This document shows positions 43,029-54,993 of a stretch of DNA of 64,000 bases, piece by piece. The notes beneath the pieces were generated by a model. That model worked only from the letters and a program-made list of their open reading frames with translations, searched no databases and was not told the origin of the DNA. Numbering within the stretch: the first letter of the stretch is position 1; each line of letters starts with the position of its first letter. A program made the position numbers and the translations under genes. Source of the stretch: Polytrichum commune (lineage: Eukaryota > Streptophyta > Polytrichopsida > Polytrichales > Polytrichaceae); contig OX485806.1 of the NCBI GenBank assembly GCA_950295325.1, forward strand, positions 36,146,001-36,210,000. The letters run 5' to 3'.

Positions 43029-43454
43029 TCACCGGTTGACAGAAGGCCATAGGTATTCAGGGGACCCCAATTTGGCCGCACTCGATCTGCTTACATCTGG
43101 CATGGAAGCTAGAAAGTCCTGTGCCAAATGAGGAGGCACTGGGTGATGAATGTGTACGCCTACAACTCCTCTTGCCTGTATATTGAATCGATGAACTACC
43201 GGAGCTGCTGCACGGGCGGCGATCACGTTGCCATTGTCTGCAACTCCGCGAACGTCTGCAGCTCGAACTGCTGGAGCTGCTGCACGAGCGGCGTTGATGT
43301 TGCCATTGTCTGCAACTCCGCGAACGCCTGCAGCTCGAACTGCTGGAGCTGCTGCACGAGCGGCGTTGATGTTGCCATTGTCTGCACCTCTGCAATCTAC
43401 GATATTTTCATCCTCACCTCCTCTTGCCACTTCTGCATCCATATTTTGATCCAT
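43029..43454 (-). CDS. Hypothetical protein with 24-residue repeats
   Basis: This 141-codon frame starts MDQNMDAEVARGGEDENI. Residues about 25-95 consist of 24-residue units of the type DNGNINAARAAAPAVRAAGV plus RGVA, with two complete DNA units (43217-43288 and 43289-43360) and a partial third. The C-terminal part IQARGVVGVHIHHPVPPHLA, MPDVSRSS, LGSPEYLWPSV matches the 15.9-kb ORF. It is Ala-rich and low-complexity in the middle. No known domain is recognised. Similarity to the other locus extends past both ends of the frame, including a CACCAGCAGCGCCGACGTT leader, supporting a duplicated locus with repeat expansion here. It reads away from a 397-bp tandem array that lies upstream of it. Reading frame and start are preserved, so this copy is the better candidate gene of the pair. 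Confidence 0.55.
   Translation of the reverse strand: MDQNMDAEVARGGEDENIVDCRGADNGNINAARAAAPAVRAAGVRGVADNGNINAARAAAPAVRAADVRGVADNGNVIAARAAAPVVHRFNIQARGVVGVHIHHPVPPHLAQDFLASMPDVSRSSAAKLGSPEYLWPSVNR
43217..43398 (-). repeat. 72-bp in-frame tandem repeat
   Basis: Two full 72-base units and a partial third. The two full units differ at only a few positions (GATCAC versus GTTGAT at the start). Being a multiple of three, the expansion keeps the frame open. Confidence 0.95.
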
Positions 43455-44131
43455 GCTCGATGATAACGTCGGCGCTGCTGGTGACCTGCATGAGGGACAT
43501 GAAAATCAGTAATATCTCACCTACTCAATCGCAGTTCATTTCAAGCACTCTACAAGAGTGAAGATGTCAATTGTGTAGTTCGAGGGCACAATTAGAATTG
43601 TGGTTGCTATTGGAAACGAGCTCATAAAAGCGACATGACAACTCCAACAAGGAGATTCAGCTCCACCCAATTCACGGTTCGATCGGATACTCGTCTCAGT
43701 GGTCTCACCTCGACATACACAACACAATACCTGGCGGCTCGATCACCCAAACTTCCCAGGCAACACAACCAACTGCCTCACCTACGATCACTCTCCAACA
43801 ACACAAAATTCTCGCACCACCACTCAAATTTGAGACAGTCTCGCATTCACCAGTTAATCATCAGCCTATTGAATGTGTTCCTCGCTACGTCAAAGATTAT
43901 GGGGAGAGGACCCCAGCAGTTACTGATGGGAGAGGAGACCCAAACAGCAACTGATTGCACGCGACTCAAGATCATGCCTCGGTGTCTGTGTCGATGTTTG
44001 TTATATATTCGTCGAGGGGACGTCCTGTAGCGCGATGACATCACCTTTTCTTCTTAGGCCGTCGCGATTCTCCCATCCCAGAAATTCGCTGAATAAACTC
44101 AGACTTGCAAATTCAGACTAAATCCTGACGA
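43455..44131 (-). other. Upstream region of the 43.4-kb gene
   Basis: On the minus strand TATATAAC (about 44003-44010) is a possible TATA box roughly 550 bases from the ATG. The segment near 43810 (TTCTCGCACCACCACTCAA) also occurs inside the 397-bp monomers, hinting that the array grew from flanking DNA of this gene. Confidence 0.3.
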
Positions 44132-46704
44132 CGATGTTAATGCAGATCGCCAATTCGACGAACCACTCTGCGATTCTTTCAAGACACTAAGATTTCTGCG
44201 CAGGTAGTGGGTTAACCTAACATGCGTGTCCATGGAGTAGTTTGTGAGCACTAGATTGGCTGCACTTTTTTGACGCGCTGTGATGTATGCCAGACCTCTC
44301 TGTGCGGTGGTCCGTGGTGCGCACGACGGCCCCAGCACAGATTTCTCGCACCAACACTCAACTGTCGAGGTTGCGAGTTCACAAACACAAAACCTCGCTC
44401 CTATCAACTGTGCGAGGGGGGACGCTAACCCTCCCGACAAGGAAATTCAGGTTTCCTCACACCCATTTACCTGGGGACCATTACATGGGGAAAGGAGGTG
44501 GATGTGTTGATGAACTTGTAACTGAGAGCGATGTTAATGCAGATCGCCAATTCGACGAACCACTCTGCGATTCTTTCAAGACACTAAGGTTTCTGCGCAG
44601 GTAGTGGGTTAACCTAACATGCGTGTCCATGGAGTAGTTTGTGAGCACTAGATTGGCTGCACTTTTTTGACGCGCTGTGATGTATGCCAGACCTCTCTGT
44701 GCGTTGGTCCGTGGTGCGCACGACGGCCCCAGCACAGATTTCTCGCACCAACACTCAACTGTCGAGGTTGCGAGTCCACAAACACAAAACCTCGCTCCTA
44801 TCAACTGTGCGAGGGGGGACGCTAACCCTCCCGACAAGGAAATTCAGGTTTCCTCACACCCATTTACCTGGGGACCATTACATGGGGAAAGGAGGTGGAT
44901 GTGTTGATGAACTTGTAACTGAGAGCGATGTTAATGCAGATCGCCAATTCGACGAACCACTCTGCGATTCTTTCAAGACACTAAGGTTTCTGCGCAGGTA
45001 GTGGGTTAACCTAACATGCGTGTCCATGGAGTAGTTTGTGAGCACTAGATTGGCTGCACTTTTTTGACGCGCTGTGATGTATGCCAGACCTCTCTGTGCG
45101 TTGGTCCGTGGTGCGCACGACGGCCCCAGCACAGATTTCTCGCACCAACACTCAACTGTCGAGGTTGCGAGTCCACAAACACAAAACCTCGCTCCTATCA
45201 ACTGTGCGAGGGGGGACGCTAACCCTCCCGACAAGGAAATTCAGGTTTCCTCACACCCATTTACCTGGGGACAATTACATGGGGAAAGGAGGTGGATGTG
45301 TTGATGAACTTGTAACTGAGAGCGATGTTAATGCAGATCGCCAATTCGAGGAACCACTCTGCGATTCTTCCAAGACACTAAGGTTTCTGCGCAGGTAGTG
45401 GGTTAACCTAACATGGGTGTCCATGGAGTAGTTTGTGAGCACTAGATTGGCTGCACTTTTTTGACGCGCTGTGATGTATGCCAGACCTCTCTGTGCGGTG
45501 GTCCGTGGTGCGCACGACGGCCCCAGCACAGATTTCTCGCACCACCACTCAACTGTCGAGGTTGCGAGTCCACAAACACAAAACCTCGCTCCTATCAACT
45601 GTGCGAGGGGGGACGCTAACCCTCCCAACAAGGAAATTCAGGTTTCCTCACACCCATTTACCTGGGGACAATTACATGGGGAAAGGAGGTGGATGTGTTG
45701 ATGAACTTGTAACTGAGAGCGATGTTAATGCAGATCGCCAATTCGACGAACCACTCTGCGATTCTTCCAAGACACTAAGGTTTGTGCGCAGGTAGTGGGT
45801 TAACCTAACATGCGTGTCCATGGAGTAGTTTGCGAGCACTAGATTGGCTGCACTTTTTTGACGCGCTGTGATGTATGCCAGACCTCTCTGTGCGGTGGTC
45901 CGTGGTGCGCACTACGGCCCCAGCACAGATTTCTCGCACCACCACTCAACTGTCGAGGTTGCGAGTCCACAAACACAAAACCTCGCTCCTATCAACTGTG
46001 CGAGGGGGGACGCTAACCCTCCCAACAAGGAAATTCAGGTTTCCTCACCCATTTACCTGGGGACAATTACATGGGGAAAGGAGGTGGATGTGTTGATGAA
46101 CTTGTAACTGAGAGCGATGTTAATGCAGATCGCCAATTCGACGAACCACTCTGCGATTCTTTCAAGACACTAAGATTTCTGCGCAGGTACTGGGTTAACC
46201 TTACATGCGTGTCCATGGAGTAGTTTGTGAGCACTAGATTGGCTGCACTTTTTTGACGCGCTGTGATGTATGCCAGACCTCTCTGTGCGTTGGTCCGTGG
46301 TGCGCACGACGGCCCCAGCACAGATTTCTCGCACCAACACTCAACTGTCGAGGTTGCGAGTCCACAAACACAAAACCTCGCTCCTATCAACTGTGCGAGG
46401 GGGGACGCTAACCCTCCCGACAAGGAAATTCAGGTTTCCTCACACCCATTTACCTGGGGACAATTACATGGGGAAAGGAGGTGGATGTGTTGATGAACTT
46501 GTAACTGAGAGCGATGTTAATGCAGATCGCCAATTCGACGAACCACTCTGCGATTCTTTCAAGACACTAAGATTTCTGCGCAGGTAGTGGGTTAACCTAA
46601 CATGCGTGTCCATGGAGTAGTTTGCGAGCACTAGATTGGCTGCACTTTTTTGACGCGCTGTGATGTATGCCAGTCCTCTCTGTGCGGTGGTCCGTGGTGC
46701 GCAC
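44132..46704 (+). repeat. 397-bp tandem array, about 6.5 copies
   Basis: Anchored on GATGTTAATGCAGATCGCC, units start at 44132, 44529, 44926, 45323, 45720, 46115 and 46512 (partial). Five units are 397 bases and one is 395, through loss of two bases in CACACCC. Copies differ at only a handful of sites (GCGGTGG/GCGTTGG, CACCAACAC/CACCACCAC). Because 397 is not a multiple of three, the open frames of 105-118 codons on both strands restart in each monomer and do not form one protein. I treat them as repeat artefacts. Confidence 0.95.
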
Positions 46705-46960
46705 CGGTGGTCATGATTTTGCTCATGGTGAAACCGAACCGGAACACGGCAACAGGAACAGCGGCTAACATGGTTCTCGATCGAGAAGGTTTAGAGCACT
46801 AGATTTGCCAGTACTTTGTTAACGCGCTGTGATGTATGCCACTCTTATCTGTGCGGTGGCCCGTGGTGCGCATCGGAGGTCATGATTTTGCTCATGGTGA
46901 CACCGAACCGGAACACGGCCATATGAACAGCGGGGGGAGAGCGGACAGGAACAGGAATGA
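46626..46960 (+). repeat. 169-bp degenerate duplication at array edge
   Basis: GAGCACTAGATT...GTGATGTATGCCA...CGTGGTGCGCA followed by GTCATGATTTTGCTCATGGT and ACCGAACCGGAACACGGC occurs at 46626 and again at 46795. The first half is monomer sequence and the second half is new. Confidence 0.85.
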
Positions 46961-47085
46961 TTCAAGAAGTCGGGACTAATCAGTGGGTGGGTGCGGAGGG
47001 AGGAGCATGCGGAGCGGAACCAGGTGAGATGTCTGAGTTACCAGAGTGGGAGCACACAGGTACTAGCGGCGATGTCACGGGGGAG

Positions 47086-47911
47086 GGAGGACAGACAGAG
47101 CTCGAAACTTGGATGAACTTGTCGCCCATCAAGAGGGCTGGCTGACCAGAAACGAAACATTGAAGAAATGAGGGAATAAGGCAAGGCAATTACCTCGGAG
47201 GATGAAGAGACCGAGGAAGAAGGAGGAGGAGGAGAGGAGTGAGGAAAAGAGAGGGCGTACCCACAGAGGAGGCGGCCGTTGGCAAGAGCGGAAGGCTTGG
47301 GTGCTGAGGCTGCGTTGAGTGTGAGATTGGCTCCGTTGAGTGTGAGTAGCTCCGCTTGAGTGTGAGAGTGGTTCCGGCGGGGAAGAATGCGGAGCGGGTC
47401 CCCGAGGCCGGGGGGGGGGGGGAACGGAGCGCGGGTCCCGAGGCGGATGGGGGGGGGGGAACCTCCGGGGACGGGTCCCCCGAGGCGGGGGGGGGGAGGG
47501 AGGACAGACAGAGCTCGAAACTTGGATGAACTTGTCGCCCATCAAGAGGGCTGGCTGACCAGAAACGAAACATTGAAGAAATGAGGGAATAAGGCAAGGC
47601 AATTACCTCGGAGGATGAAGAGACTGAGGAAGAAGGAGGAGGAGGAGAGGAGTGAGGAAAAGAGAGGGCATACCCACAGAGGAGGCGGCCGTCGGCAAGA
47701 GCGGACGGCTGGGGTGCTGAGGCTGCGTTGAGTGTGAGATTGGCTCTGTTGAGTGTGAGAGTGGTTCCGGGGGGGAAGAATGCGGAGCGGGTCCCTGAGG
47801 CCGGGGGGGGGGGAACGGAGCGCGGGTCCCGACGCGGATGGGGGGGAACTCCGGGGACGGGTCCCCCGAGGCGGGGGGGAACGAAGCGGGTCCCCGAGGC
47901 CGGAGGCTAGG
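47086..47911 (+). repeat. 413-bp tandem duplication with G-rich core
   Basis: GGAGGGAGGACAGACAGAGC, ACTTGGATGAACTTGTCGCC and the AGAGGAGTGAGGAAAAGAGA block occur at 47086-47345 and again 413 bases later. Between and after them lie G runs of 7-12 separated by short spacers (47409-47498, 47803-47880). The 157- and 219-codon minus-strand frames here are proline-rich artefacts of the poly-C strand. Confidence 0.9.
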
Positions 47912-48171
47912 GGAAGGTAACAGCGAGGAAGTGGTCTCCAGAAGAGTAGAAAACACATCTACTCGTCTGCAAAGAGTACAAGTACCCCCTGGGAGGGCTA
48001 GGGCTCCCAGGGTGGGGTAAATCAAGTGTACGGTGGTTCCTTGGAGGCAAGGGTTTAGGCATCCAAATAGGAACGAGTGTATGTGTTGGTTCGCAGGACC
48101 CCCCAAAATGAAGTGAAATGAACAAACGAGTAGAGTCGAGTATGGGAGCGTTAGAGCACGAAACAAGATTC

Positions 48172-48245
48172 GATGGCTAAGTGAGTGGACAAATTCCCCA
48201 CCTGACAGTGCAATGGAATTAGTCGGGAGTTCATACCTAGGATTG
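48172..48245 (+). ncRNA. Possible tRNA-derived SINE head
   Basis: TGGCTAAGTGAG resembles a Pol III A box, and AGTTCATACCT about 45 bases downstream resembles a B box. No tail or flanking duplication was found, and no tRNA cloverleaf is evident. Confidence 0.2.
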
Positions 48246-49672
48246 GAATCACCTAACCCCACTCTTTGTGTGTCACCAGAGGTAACTCCTAAGACCCAAC
48301 TTTATCCAAATGACAATAAAGGAAAATTTACAATGGCATCCTACCTAGCATAGGACTTGACAGTCCCACCTCATCACAAGTGACTAGGGGCAGGGATGGG
48401 AACAATGAGCCTAAATAGGGACAAGTTGCACTACTAGTTAACATACCCATCCACAATAGTGCTACCAGCCTCGTGGCCCTGGGGAAGCATGTTTTAGCCG
48501 TGGGGAACATACAAACTTAATAAAAACACACGTTTAAAAGAAATTAGATTACAATTTCAAATTGTATCAACTACTCTAATATACTCAATACTCAACACAA
48601 TTAGAGGGACTTGTGTATTCATTTAATGCAGCAGGAACTTATACGTACTTCCATTTATTTTCATAACTAATTCAAGGAAAATCCGAATTTTGTTGGTGAT
48701 TCATCATAGATTTGCTAATGCAACACAAATTTCAAGATATAAATATGATCAATAGAAGATGGAGATAAAAAAAAATTGACTAAATAACACCCACATACCT
48801 TATTCAAACAAAATCCCTCCTTTTTCCTTTTCTTTTTTTTTCTTTCCCCTCCCCCCTGGAAAGACTTATAGGTGGGGGAATAGCAACCGTCGTGCCTAGA
48901 TGCCACACTATAAGGATAAGGAGGGTTAGATCCTAAAGTATGTGGGTGTTATTCAATATCTTTTCTTAATTGGACACCTTATGAATGTGTGAGGATCAAA
49001 GGAGAAACACCATATAAGCATGTGTTTACAAGAGATTGGATTTCTTCAAGTTTTGTTAACTACTCCACACTTAATTGTGAACATAATTAGGAGGACCTAT
49101 GTATTCAAACAAGGAAACAACAAACATGCAATTTTGATAACCATAAGTAAATATAGGAGGTATGATTTTTGCCAATTCTTCCTTGTAGATTTGCTAGTAC
49201 AACACTTTTATTTATTTTTAATTTTAATTTTTGTTGACATGATTGGTAGAAGTTATAGAACATAAAAATAAATTAGATGACACCCACATATCTTAGTCAA
49301 CACCTCCCATTTGACAAGAGCCCAAGAGGCTTGTCATTAGATATCATATTTCTGTGTTGATTATATCAAAAGGGTCTTAAATGACCTACAACAAATGATA
49401 CTTAGCCACATGTCTCCTTTGAATTATTTAAATTGAGAGGTGCAATCACGTAGGCCCCTTCTTACTTGCAGTGCCAACATTCAACTGGCATGACATGGTT
49501 ATTTGTATTGAGTGCCTTATACACTATTTGTCAAGGGCCTAGCTTAGTTGCCTAGAGGCCTACAAATGTCACGTTTGCTATTTGTCAATATGATGTCCAA
49601 TATTTGTCAATATTAGTTAACTTATTGGCATTTGTCACAACACATTGGGGTACTTGAAATGATATTCAACGA
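48246..49672. other. Unclassified AT-rich stretch with weak duplication
   Basis: AATAACACCCACATACCTTA (48783) faces GTATGTGGGTGTTATTCAAT (48938), a hairpin of about 20-base arms. Parts of 48545-48800 and 49020-49310 look like a decayed direct repeat (TGTATTCA, TAGATTTGCTA, GACACCCACAT). No gene. Confidence 0.4.
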
Positions 49673-50424
49673 GGGGCCATTCACGATCAGGGTACTACTT
49701 TCGGGACAAAGGACTTAAGGACTTTGTCGCATTGATCTTGGTTTTTATCATGATTTACTATTATTTGATCAATAAATTTTACATAAATAAGTAGATAGTT
49801 CATAAGCTTTATCAAGAAAGATTTTTATTATTATTTAATAATCACCCTAAACCCTAAACCCTAGGCCACATCAGTGGCATTTTTTTGCTATTTAGGTGTG
49901 CATTGGTGGTCAATTATTTCCTGTTATGTATCTTGGTACCTTGGTAAAAGTGTCATGTGTCCATTCATATAATTTTTTTGTCCAATTCTAATACTAGACG
50001 TTCCTTTTACGTGTGGCCGTGAGTATATGTATGTTTGGACATGTTTGGTGCCACATGTAGAGTTGGGCAATTGCTATTCAACACATATTTGGTTCTATTG
50101 GTACACACTTGAACGATGAGTGTGAGGAAAAAATTTGGGATCGTTTCGATTGATTTTTGTTGTCCTTTTCATTTCTTGATCCTAAGGTGAACAATTAAGA
50201 CAGCACTCCTGAATGTCCTTTAAGGAATCAAAAGGATATCTTAGATGATCCTATTCCTTCTAAATTAACTTTGTCAGTGTACTCGATATGGAGTATGAAA
50301 TGTAGGTATGATCCAAAATATGCTTCACAATACAAATCTAAGCATACCAAGCATGTGAAGTTATCCAAAAAAATCCGTTTTCCGTTAGACGGCCAAAAGT
50401 AGTACCCTAACCGTGAATGGCCCC
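49673..50424. mobile_element. 752-bp TIR element
   Basis: GGGGCCATTCACGATCAGGG plus TACTACTTT at the left is matched by the reversed right end GGGGCCATTCACGGTTAGGG plus TACTACTTTT, about 30 bases with two mismatches. The interior has a short CCCTAAACCCTAAACCCTAG stretch (49851-49870) and no ORF of note. No convincing target duplication. Confidence 0.75.
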
Positions 50425-51170
50425 ACTCACAAACATGTTCTTTGGGACCATGTTTTCTACTCGTGAATTCTACCATGTTTTTTACCATGCGATTTCTAGA
50501 TTCTGAAAACTTAAACTCATGTTAGCTTATATTCATCCCTTTGTAGAATGACATCATAAATGTTGTTGTAATGTGTGGTGTTGGAACCATGTTGGAAGTG
50601 CATGAGAGAGACTTGAATTTAATTCTATCCTCCCATGCTCCCGTATGGAGACATGTACAAGACTTGTTTTGATGGATTCTACCTATACTGATTCAATTAG
50701 CCAAATTTCATTATTGCATTTTAGAACATGACGTCTAAAATTGCCAACATATTAGGTCTTAAACCTTCTATCTTAGATCATCTTACATCTCAAAAATAAG
50801 TTGGGACTTTCAAGAGGTATGAACTAAAAGCCGCAACATGGGTTCAAGGTACTCACTAGACATTAATATGTAGGAAACAAGGAAGTCATGTCCGGGGTCA
50901 AATGTACATTGGCAATTGATTCTACCTGCAACAAAATTTGGAGCATACTTCAAATTTATATATGTAAAGTCGTCCATTATGAAGGAAGCATATTAACCTT
51001 TTATTTTGGTTCAACCCAATTCTCTTCTTTTGGGTGAGTCAATTTTTGGTTTTAGTGCATTAGAATATAAATTTACCACAATGGAAAATGAATTTGAGAG
51101 AATGGCCATCATTGTTGTGAAGGACTTGGAATTGGAAACCATGGCTATGTTTCAAAGAAAATAATTAGTC
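50425..51170. other. Unclassified stretch, possibly upstream LINE sequence
   Basis: It may include decayed LINE sequence leading into the reverse transcriptase remnant, but I cannot show it. Confidence 0.25.
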
Positions 51171-52870
51171 GATGGTGGAATTGAAAGGGGTCGGAACGAG
51201 AGGACAAGCATACTTTAGGGAAGGTAGATCCACTTTGGACCACACCCTCATATTGCATACTTAATTATACAAGAAGTATTTGGACATTGATGTCTCTATT
51301 CTTGTTTGTTGATGTCAAAAAAGGTTTTGACATAGTCCCATGTGACAAGCTTTGGGCATGCCTCCAACGATTTGGTGAACCACCTCATTTACAACATGTT
51401 GTAAAAACCATGTATATTGCAATCTACACAAAAGTTCAAATAAATGGCGACACACATGGTGAAGTAATGTTCAACATTGGTGTTAAACAAGGATGTCCCC
51501 TCTACTGTTTGGCTAGTATATTGATGAACTTGAAACATATTTGGACGAGATTGATGGAGATTATTTCTGTTTAAATAACATATTGGCTGCCATTCTTTTT
51601 TATGTTGACGTTGTTCTTCTACTCTCTAAATTTGGAGCATGCCTACAATGACTTTTTAACAAGCTATATGAAATTTGCACTTCTTCTAGCCTTAAAGTCA
51701 ATTAAATTAAGACTAAATTATGATATTCGACTGCAACCAAAGAAATTAAACCATGAGGCATTTTATTTAAACAAGGACCCATTGAGATAACCCATGAATA
51801 CAAATACCTTGAAAATGATTTTCATTCACATGGCTACTTTGAGCCATCTAGTGAAAGGTGAAGAATTTGCAGGTATGAAGGCCTTGATGGGCACTTTAAG
51901 GAAAAGATTAGTAGTTGGAGTCACACGTTGGGAATTCAAATCCCATCTATTCAAGGCTTTGGTGCTTCCAACTTTCACATATGGCATTGAAATTTGGGGA
52001 GGTGACTTGAGAATCCCTCGTCATGAGGTTTTGGAGAGGGGCACGAAGATGCATATGATGTCTCACATCAAAGTGCGTTCTTCGACTACCTATCATATTT
52101 TGTTGGTTGAATTTGGAGTACTTCCCATAGAATTACACGCTCTCAAGCCCACTATAAGCTTTCAACAACATCTCACCCTCCTATGCCCCTCTTGGTTAGT
52201 GAGTAAAGTAGCCTCGTTTTCCTGATACTTGACCAAACATGGATTTAACATCTAGCACATATCAACAACCATGTGGAAGAAATCATGGGGTCTATCTCAT
52301 TGGGATGCCCAAGACAACCCAACCACATCTAAAAAAGCATATGATGATAGCAAGGAGGCCTCTTTGCTAAGGAGTGGAACTCTTTCCATCTCTCGGGGAA
52401 GAAACTAGATTACCTCCTCCACCTCAAGGATTTCTCAAATACGAATATGAATTATACTTTAAAGCAACCATTGACTCCACCACAATGCAATATCAATGTT
52501 GCTTACCGCACCTTGAACCATAGATTAGCCATTCAAACTGGCCAATGATCCACTATCCCTATCTCTAGATATACTACACTATGCCACTTTTGCTCCTATA
52601 ATTCATTAAAAATGAGGCACATTTCGTGTTCGAATGTCCCCTATATAAGCCCATTAGAGATAACTTTCCATCACCATTTGAAACTATAATCCTAGGGAGC
52701 CTTAAATCTTTCTTTTTATTGGACCACCAAGTCGACATTAGCCTCTATCTCACAGAGGCTATTGCACTCCGACACTTTAGAGAATTAGGTGATTTGAAAC
52801 CATCCATCATGATGTACTTTCAATCCCATTAGCCTTTTTGGCTTCTTAAACTTTAAAAATCAATTTCATC
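51171..52870 (+). pseudogene. LINE with RT remnants and Cys/His tail
   Basis: Frames in order: REGRSTLDHTLILHT (about 51215-51262), then 51287-51574 with LFVDVKKGFDIVPCDKLW (first catalytic Asp block) and GVKQGCPLY, then a decayed YADD block (DVVLLSKFGACLQ, about 51608-51640). Next is 51794-52225 with MKALMGTLRKR, FKALVLPTFTYGIEIWGGDL and VRSSTTYHILLVEFG. Then come KEWNSFHL...KKLDYL, VAYRTLNHRLAIQT, CHFCSYN and the frame 52626-52832 with FECPLYKPIRDNFPSP and LYLTEAIALRH. Multiple stops and frameshifts separate these. The endonuclease is not seen. It is the best reference copy in the window for the fragments at 3.9, 21.2-22.1 and 25.0-26.2 kb. Confidence 0.85.
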
Positions 52871-53524
52871 TCATTGATTAAATAGATTAGACCAATCTAT
52901 ACGAGAACTTCCGCATGTCAGAGCCCCTAAGTGGCCTTTACTCCTTATTTAAATAAATAAAAGATGTAGGTCACACAAGAAAATGGAAGAGTGTAAGATG
53001 ATCATGTAGTTTAAATGCCTTATAAACTGATTTATGATCCGTCCAATACGTTCCTATCCATCCGGACTCACAACCAATAAGAATTTCATTAGTTCATGGG
53101 TGCAAGCATGGTAAAGTGGACCCAAAAAATGCTCTAGTAAATGAAATCCATCATTTTTTGGCTAAAGGCCTCAAAGTAGTAGCAAATTGTTGTTTAATTA
53201 TAAATTTTTCCATGATGACCTTTATTGTTGTGTTAAATACTCAAATGGAGAATATCAAGTTGAGATTCTCAAAACTTAACATTAAAAGTGATGCTCAAAA
53301 GCAATTGGTTGAATTTTGTTTTGGATGTAAATTTCATGACCTTAGATATTTTGAAGTTGATTTTTTTTTTCATATATCTTGAATATATATGAAAATTGAG
53401 GGCATCATCACAAAACTTTGTAGAAGACCATCAATATTTTATTTTATTTTATTATTTTCAAAAATAGACAATTACTTGTTCAATATCATCTACTTGCACA
53501 CCATTTGCACCTCAGGGCAATCAC
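52871..53524. other. Unclassified stretch
   Basis: One 88-codon frame (53116-53382) without recognisable content; AT-rich elsewhere. Confidence 0.3.
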
Positions 53525-53904
53525 ACCCCCTTACGTTTCATAACCACGTGTGATAAAAGTTTGCTACCCTATTATATGCCATAGATAATTTTAAAATTTA
53601 TGATATTTTTTCTACATATACATAACCATTGTTAATATATTTAGTATATTGTTTTGAGATTTTTTAATCATCTTCATTTTTGTAGTAATTGTTTTAGTTC
53701 AATTTTGCGTCATTCTAGTTAGAAACGGTATGTTTTATAAAAAACACAAAGCATCAAATTTGGTAGTATGCAATAGATATCATGTATATCTACTCATGAA
53801 TAAATTTGATAGAATTTTGACCCGTTTTGGTGATGCTTTATGTAAAAAGTAGATTTTTTTTATCGCACGTGGTGTTCAACTTGACAATGGAGTGCACCCC
53901 CCAT
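53525..53904 (+). repeat. 380-bp dispersed repeat, copy 2
   Basis: Partner of 40310-40690, same orientation, with CATAACCACGTGTGATAAAA at the left and ATCGCACGTGGTGTTCAACT at the right. Confidence 0.75.
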
Positions 53905-54774
53905 GATTTGCACTATCTTCTTAATAGTAGACTTTTCTTGGAATTTTTTTTGTCATCATAAATTGCTTGGCTTTGTAGATCAATATTTTTAAAATGTTTA
54001 TGAATTCTTTCTTCACAAAACTCAAAGTTAGTGTATAGTTTTGAATCACTTTCAGCTAAACCTACGCAAGGATCAACAATTGTCCACTTTATTGTGTTTG
54101 CACCCCCATATATGATCCAATTATGAATCAAAGGTTGTTGTGGACCCTGAAAAAATAATCTCAAAGTTATAATGTTTCATATAATTCCAAAATTTTAGAT
54201 TTAGGAAATACATTCAACTTTGAAGTCTCCTATAAAAATTGTAGGACAAGTACGTGAAACATTAACACATATTTTATTTAGAGTGTGAAAAGAATTCACC
54301 TAAGTGCATTTAGGGGGTTTATATAGAGCTAGAGATGCAATGCTTTTTAAGTGTTCAAAATAAACGAAGTGGCAATGAACTTGGCACCATTATGTTTGTA
54401 AACTTCATGATAAGATTAAATTCATAGTTTTATCATACATCATCATTGTATTGTGTTTATTGTAACAAGATCACATTTTAATTTTTTTTGACATCTATCA
54501 ATTATGATCAATTTGTTGAATCTTGTTCACCTTTATGCGAGTTTCATTGAGGCATATTATGTGGGAGAATTGACGATTAAGATCTTACCTTATATCAGCA
54601 TGATCTTGTTGTAAAGATCGAGTATTCAAAGCACTACACCAATGGAATGTGTTCCTCTAAAGTGTTTAAGGATGGGAACACTTAATTTATATTTAGCTCA
54701 TGATTGTAGCCTTTTCATATCATCGACGACCAATTGGTCAACTTGAAAGTTTCTGGATTAGAGTCGCTTCAACA
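53905..54774. other. Unclassified AT-rich stretch
   Basis: Nothing recognisable on either strand beyond a minus-strand frame of 83 codons (54164-53913). Confidence 0.3.
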
Positions 54775-54953
54775 AAAACAAATTATATTTTGTTTGGATT
54801 CTAGATAATGCATCATAATTTTAGAAAATATAATGAAATTGATTTTTTTTAAGACAATTACCAACCACATAATCATAACCAACCGTTTGTGGTAGTTATG
54901 AGTTTGTAATGTCTCATCAATTAATTCACATGAAGATTTCATAATTATCCAAA

Positions 54954-54993
<40 letters not shown>

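Noticed and set aside
44287-46587. Repeated 105-118-codon frames on both strands of the 397-bp array
   Set aside because: They restart in each monomer, overlap on opposite strands, and 397 is not a multiple of three; there is no independent sign of coding.
44132-46704. CRISPR-like array
   Set aside because: Whole 397-bp units are conserved with no unique spacers, and the DNA is eukaryotic.
47603-48262. 219-codon proline- and serine-rich minus-strand frame
   Set aside because: Most of it is the complement of G-rich tandem repeats; no domain and no conservation beyond the duplicated DNA.
49851-49870. Telomere-like CCCTAAA repeats
   Set aside because: Fewer than three units inside a TIR element; far too short for an interstitial telomere tract.
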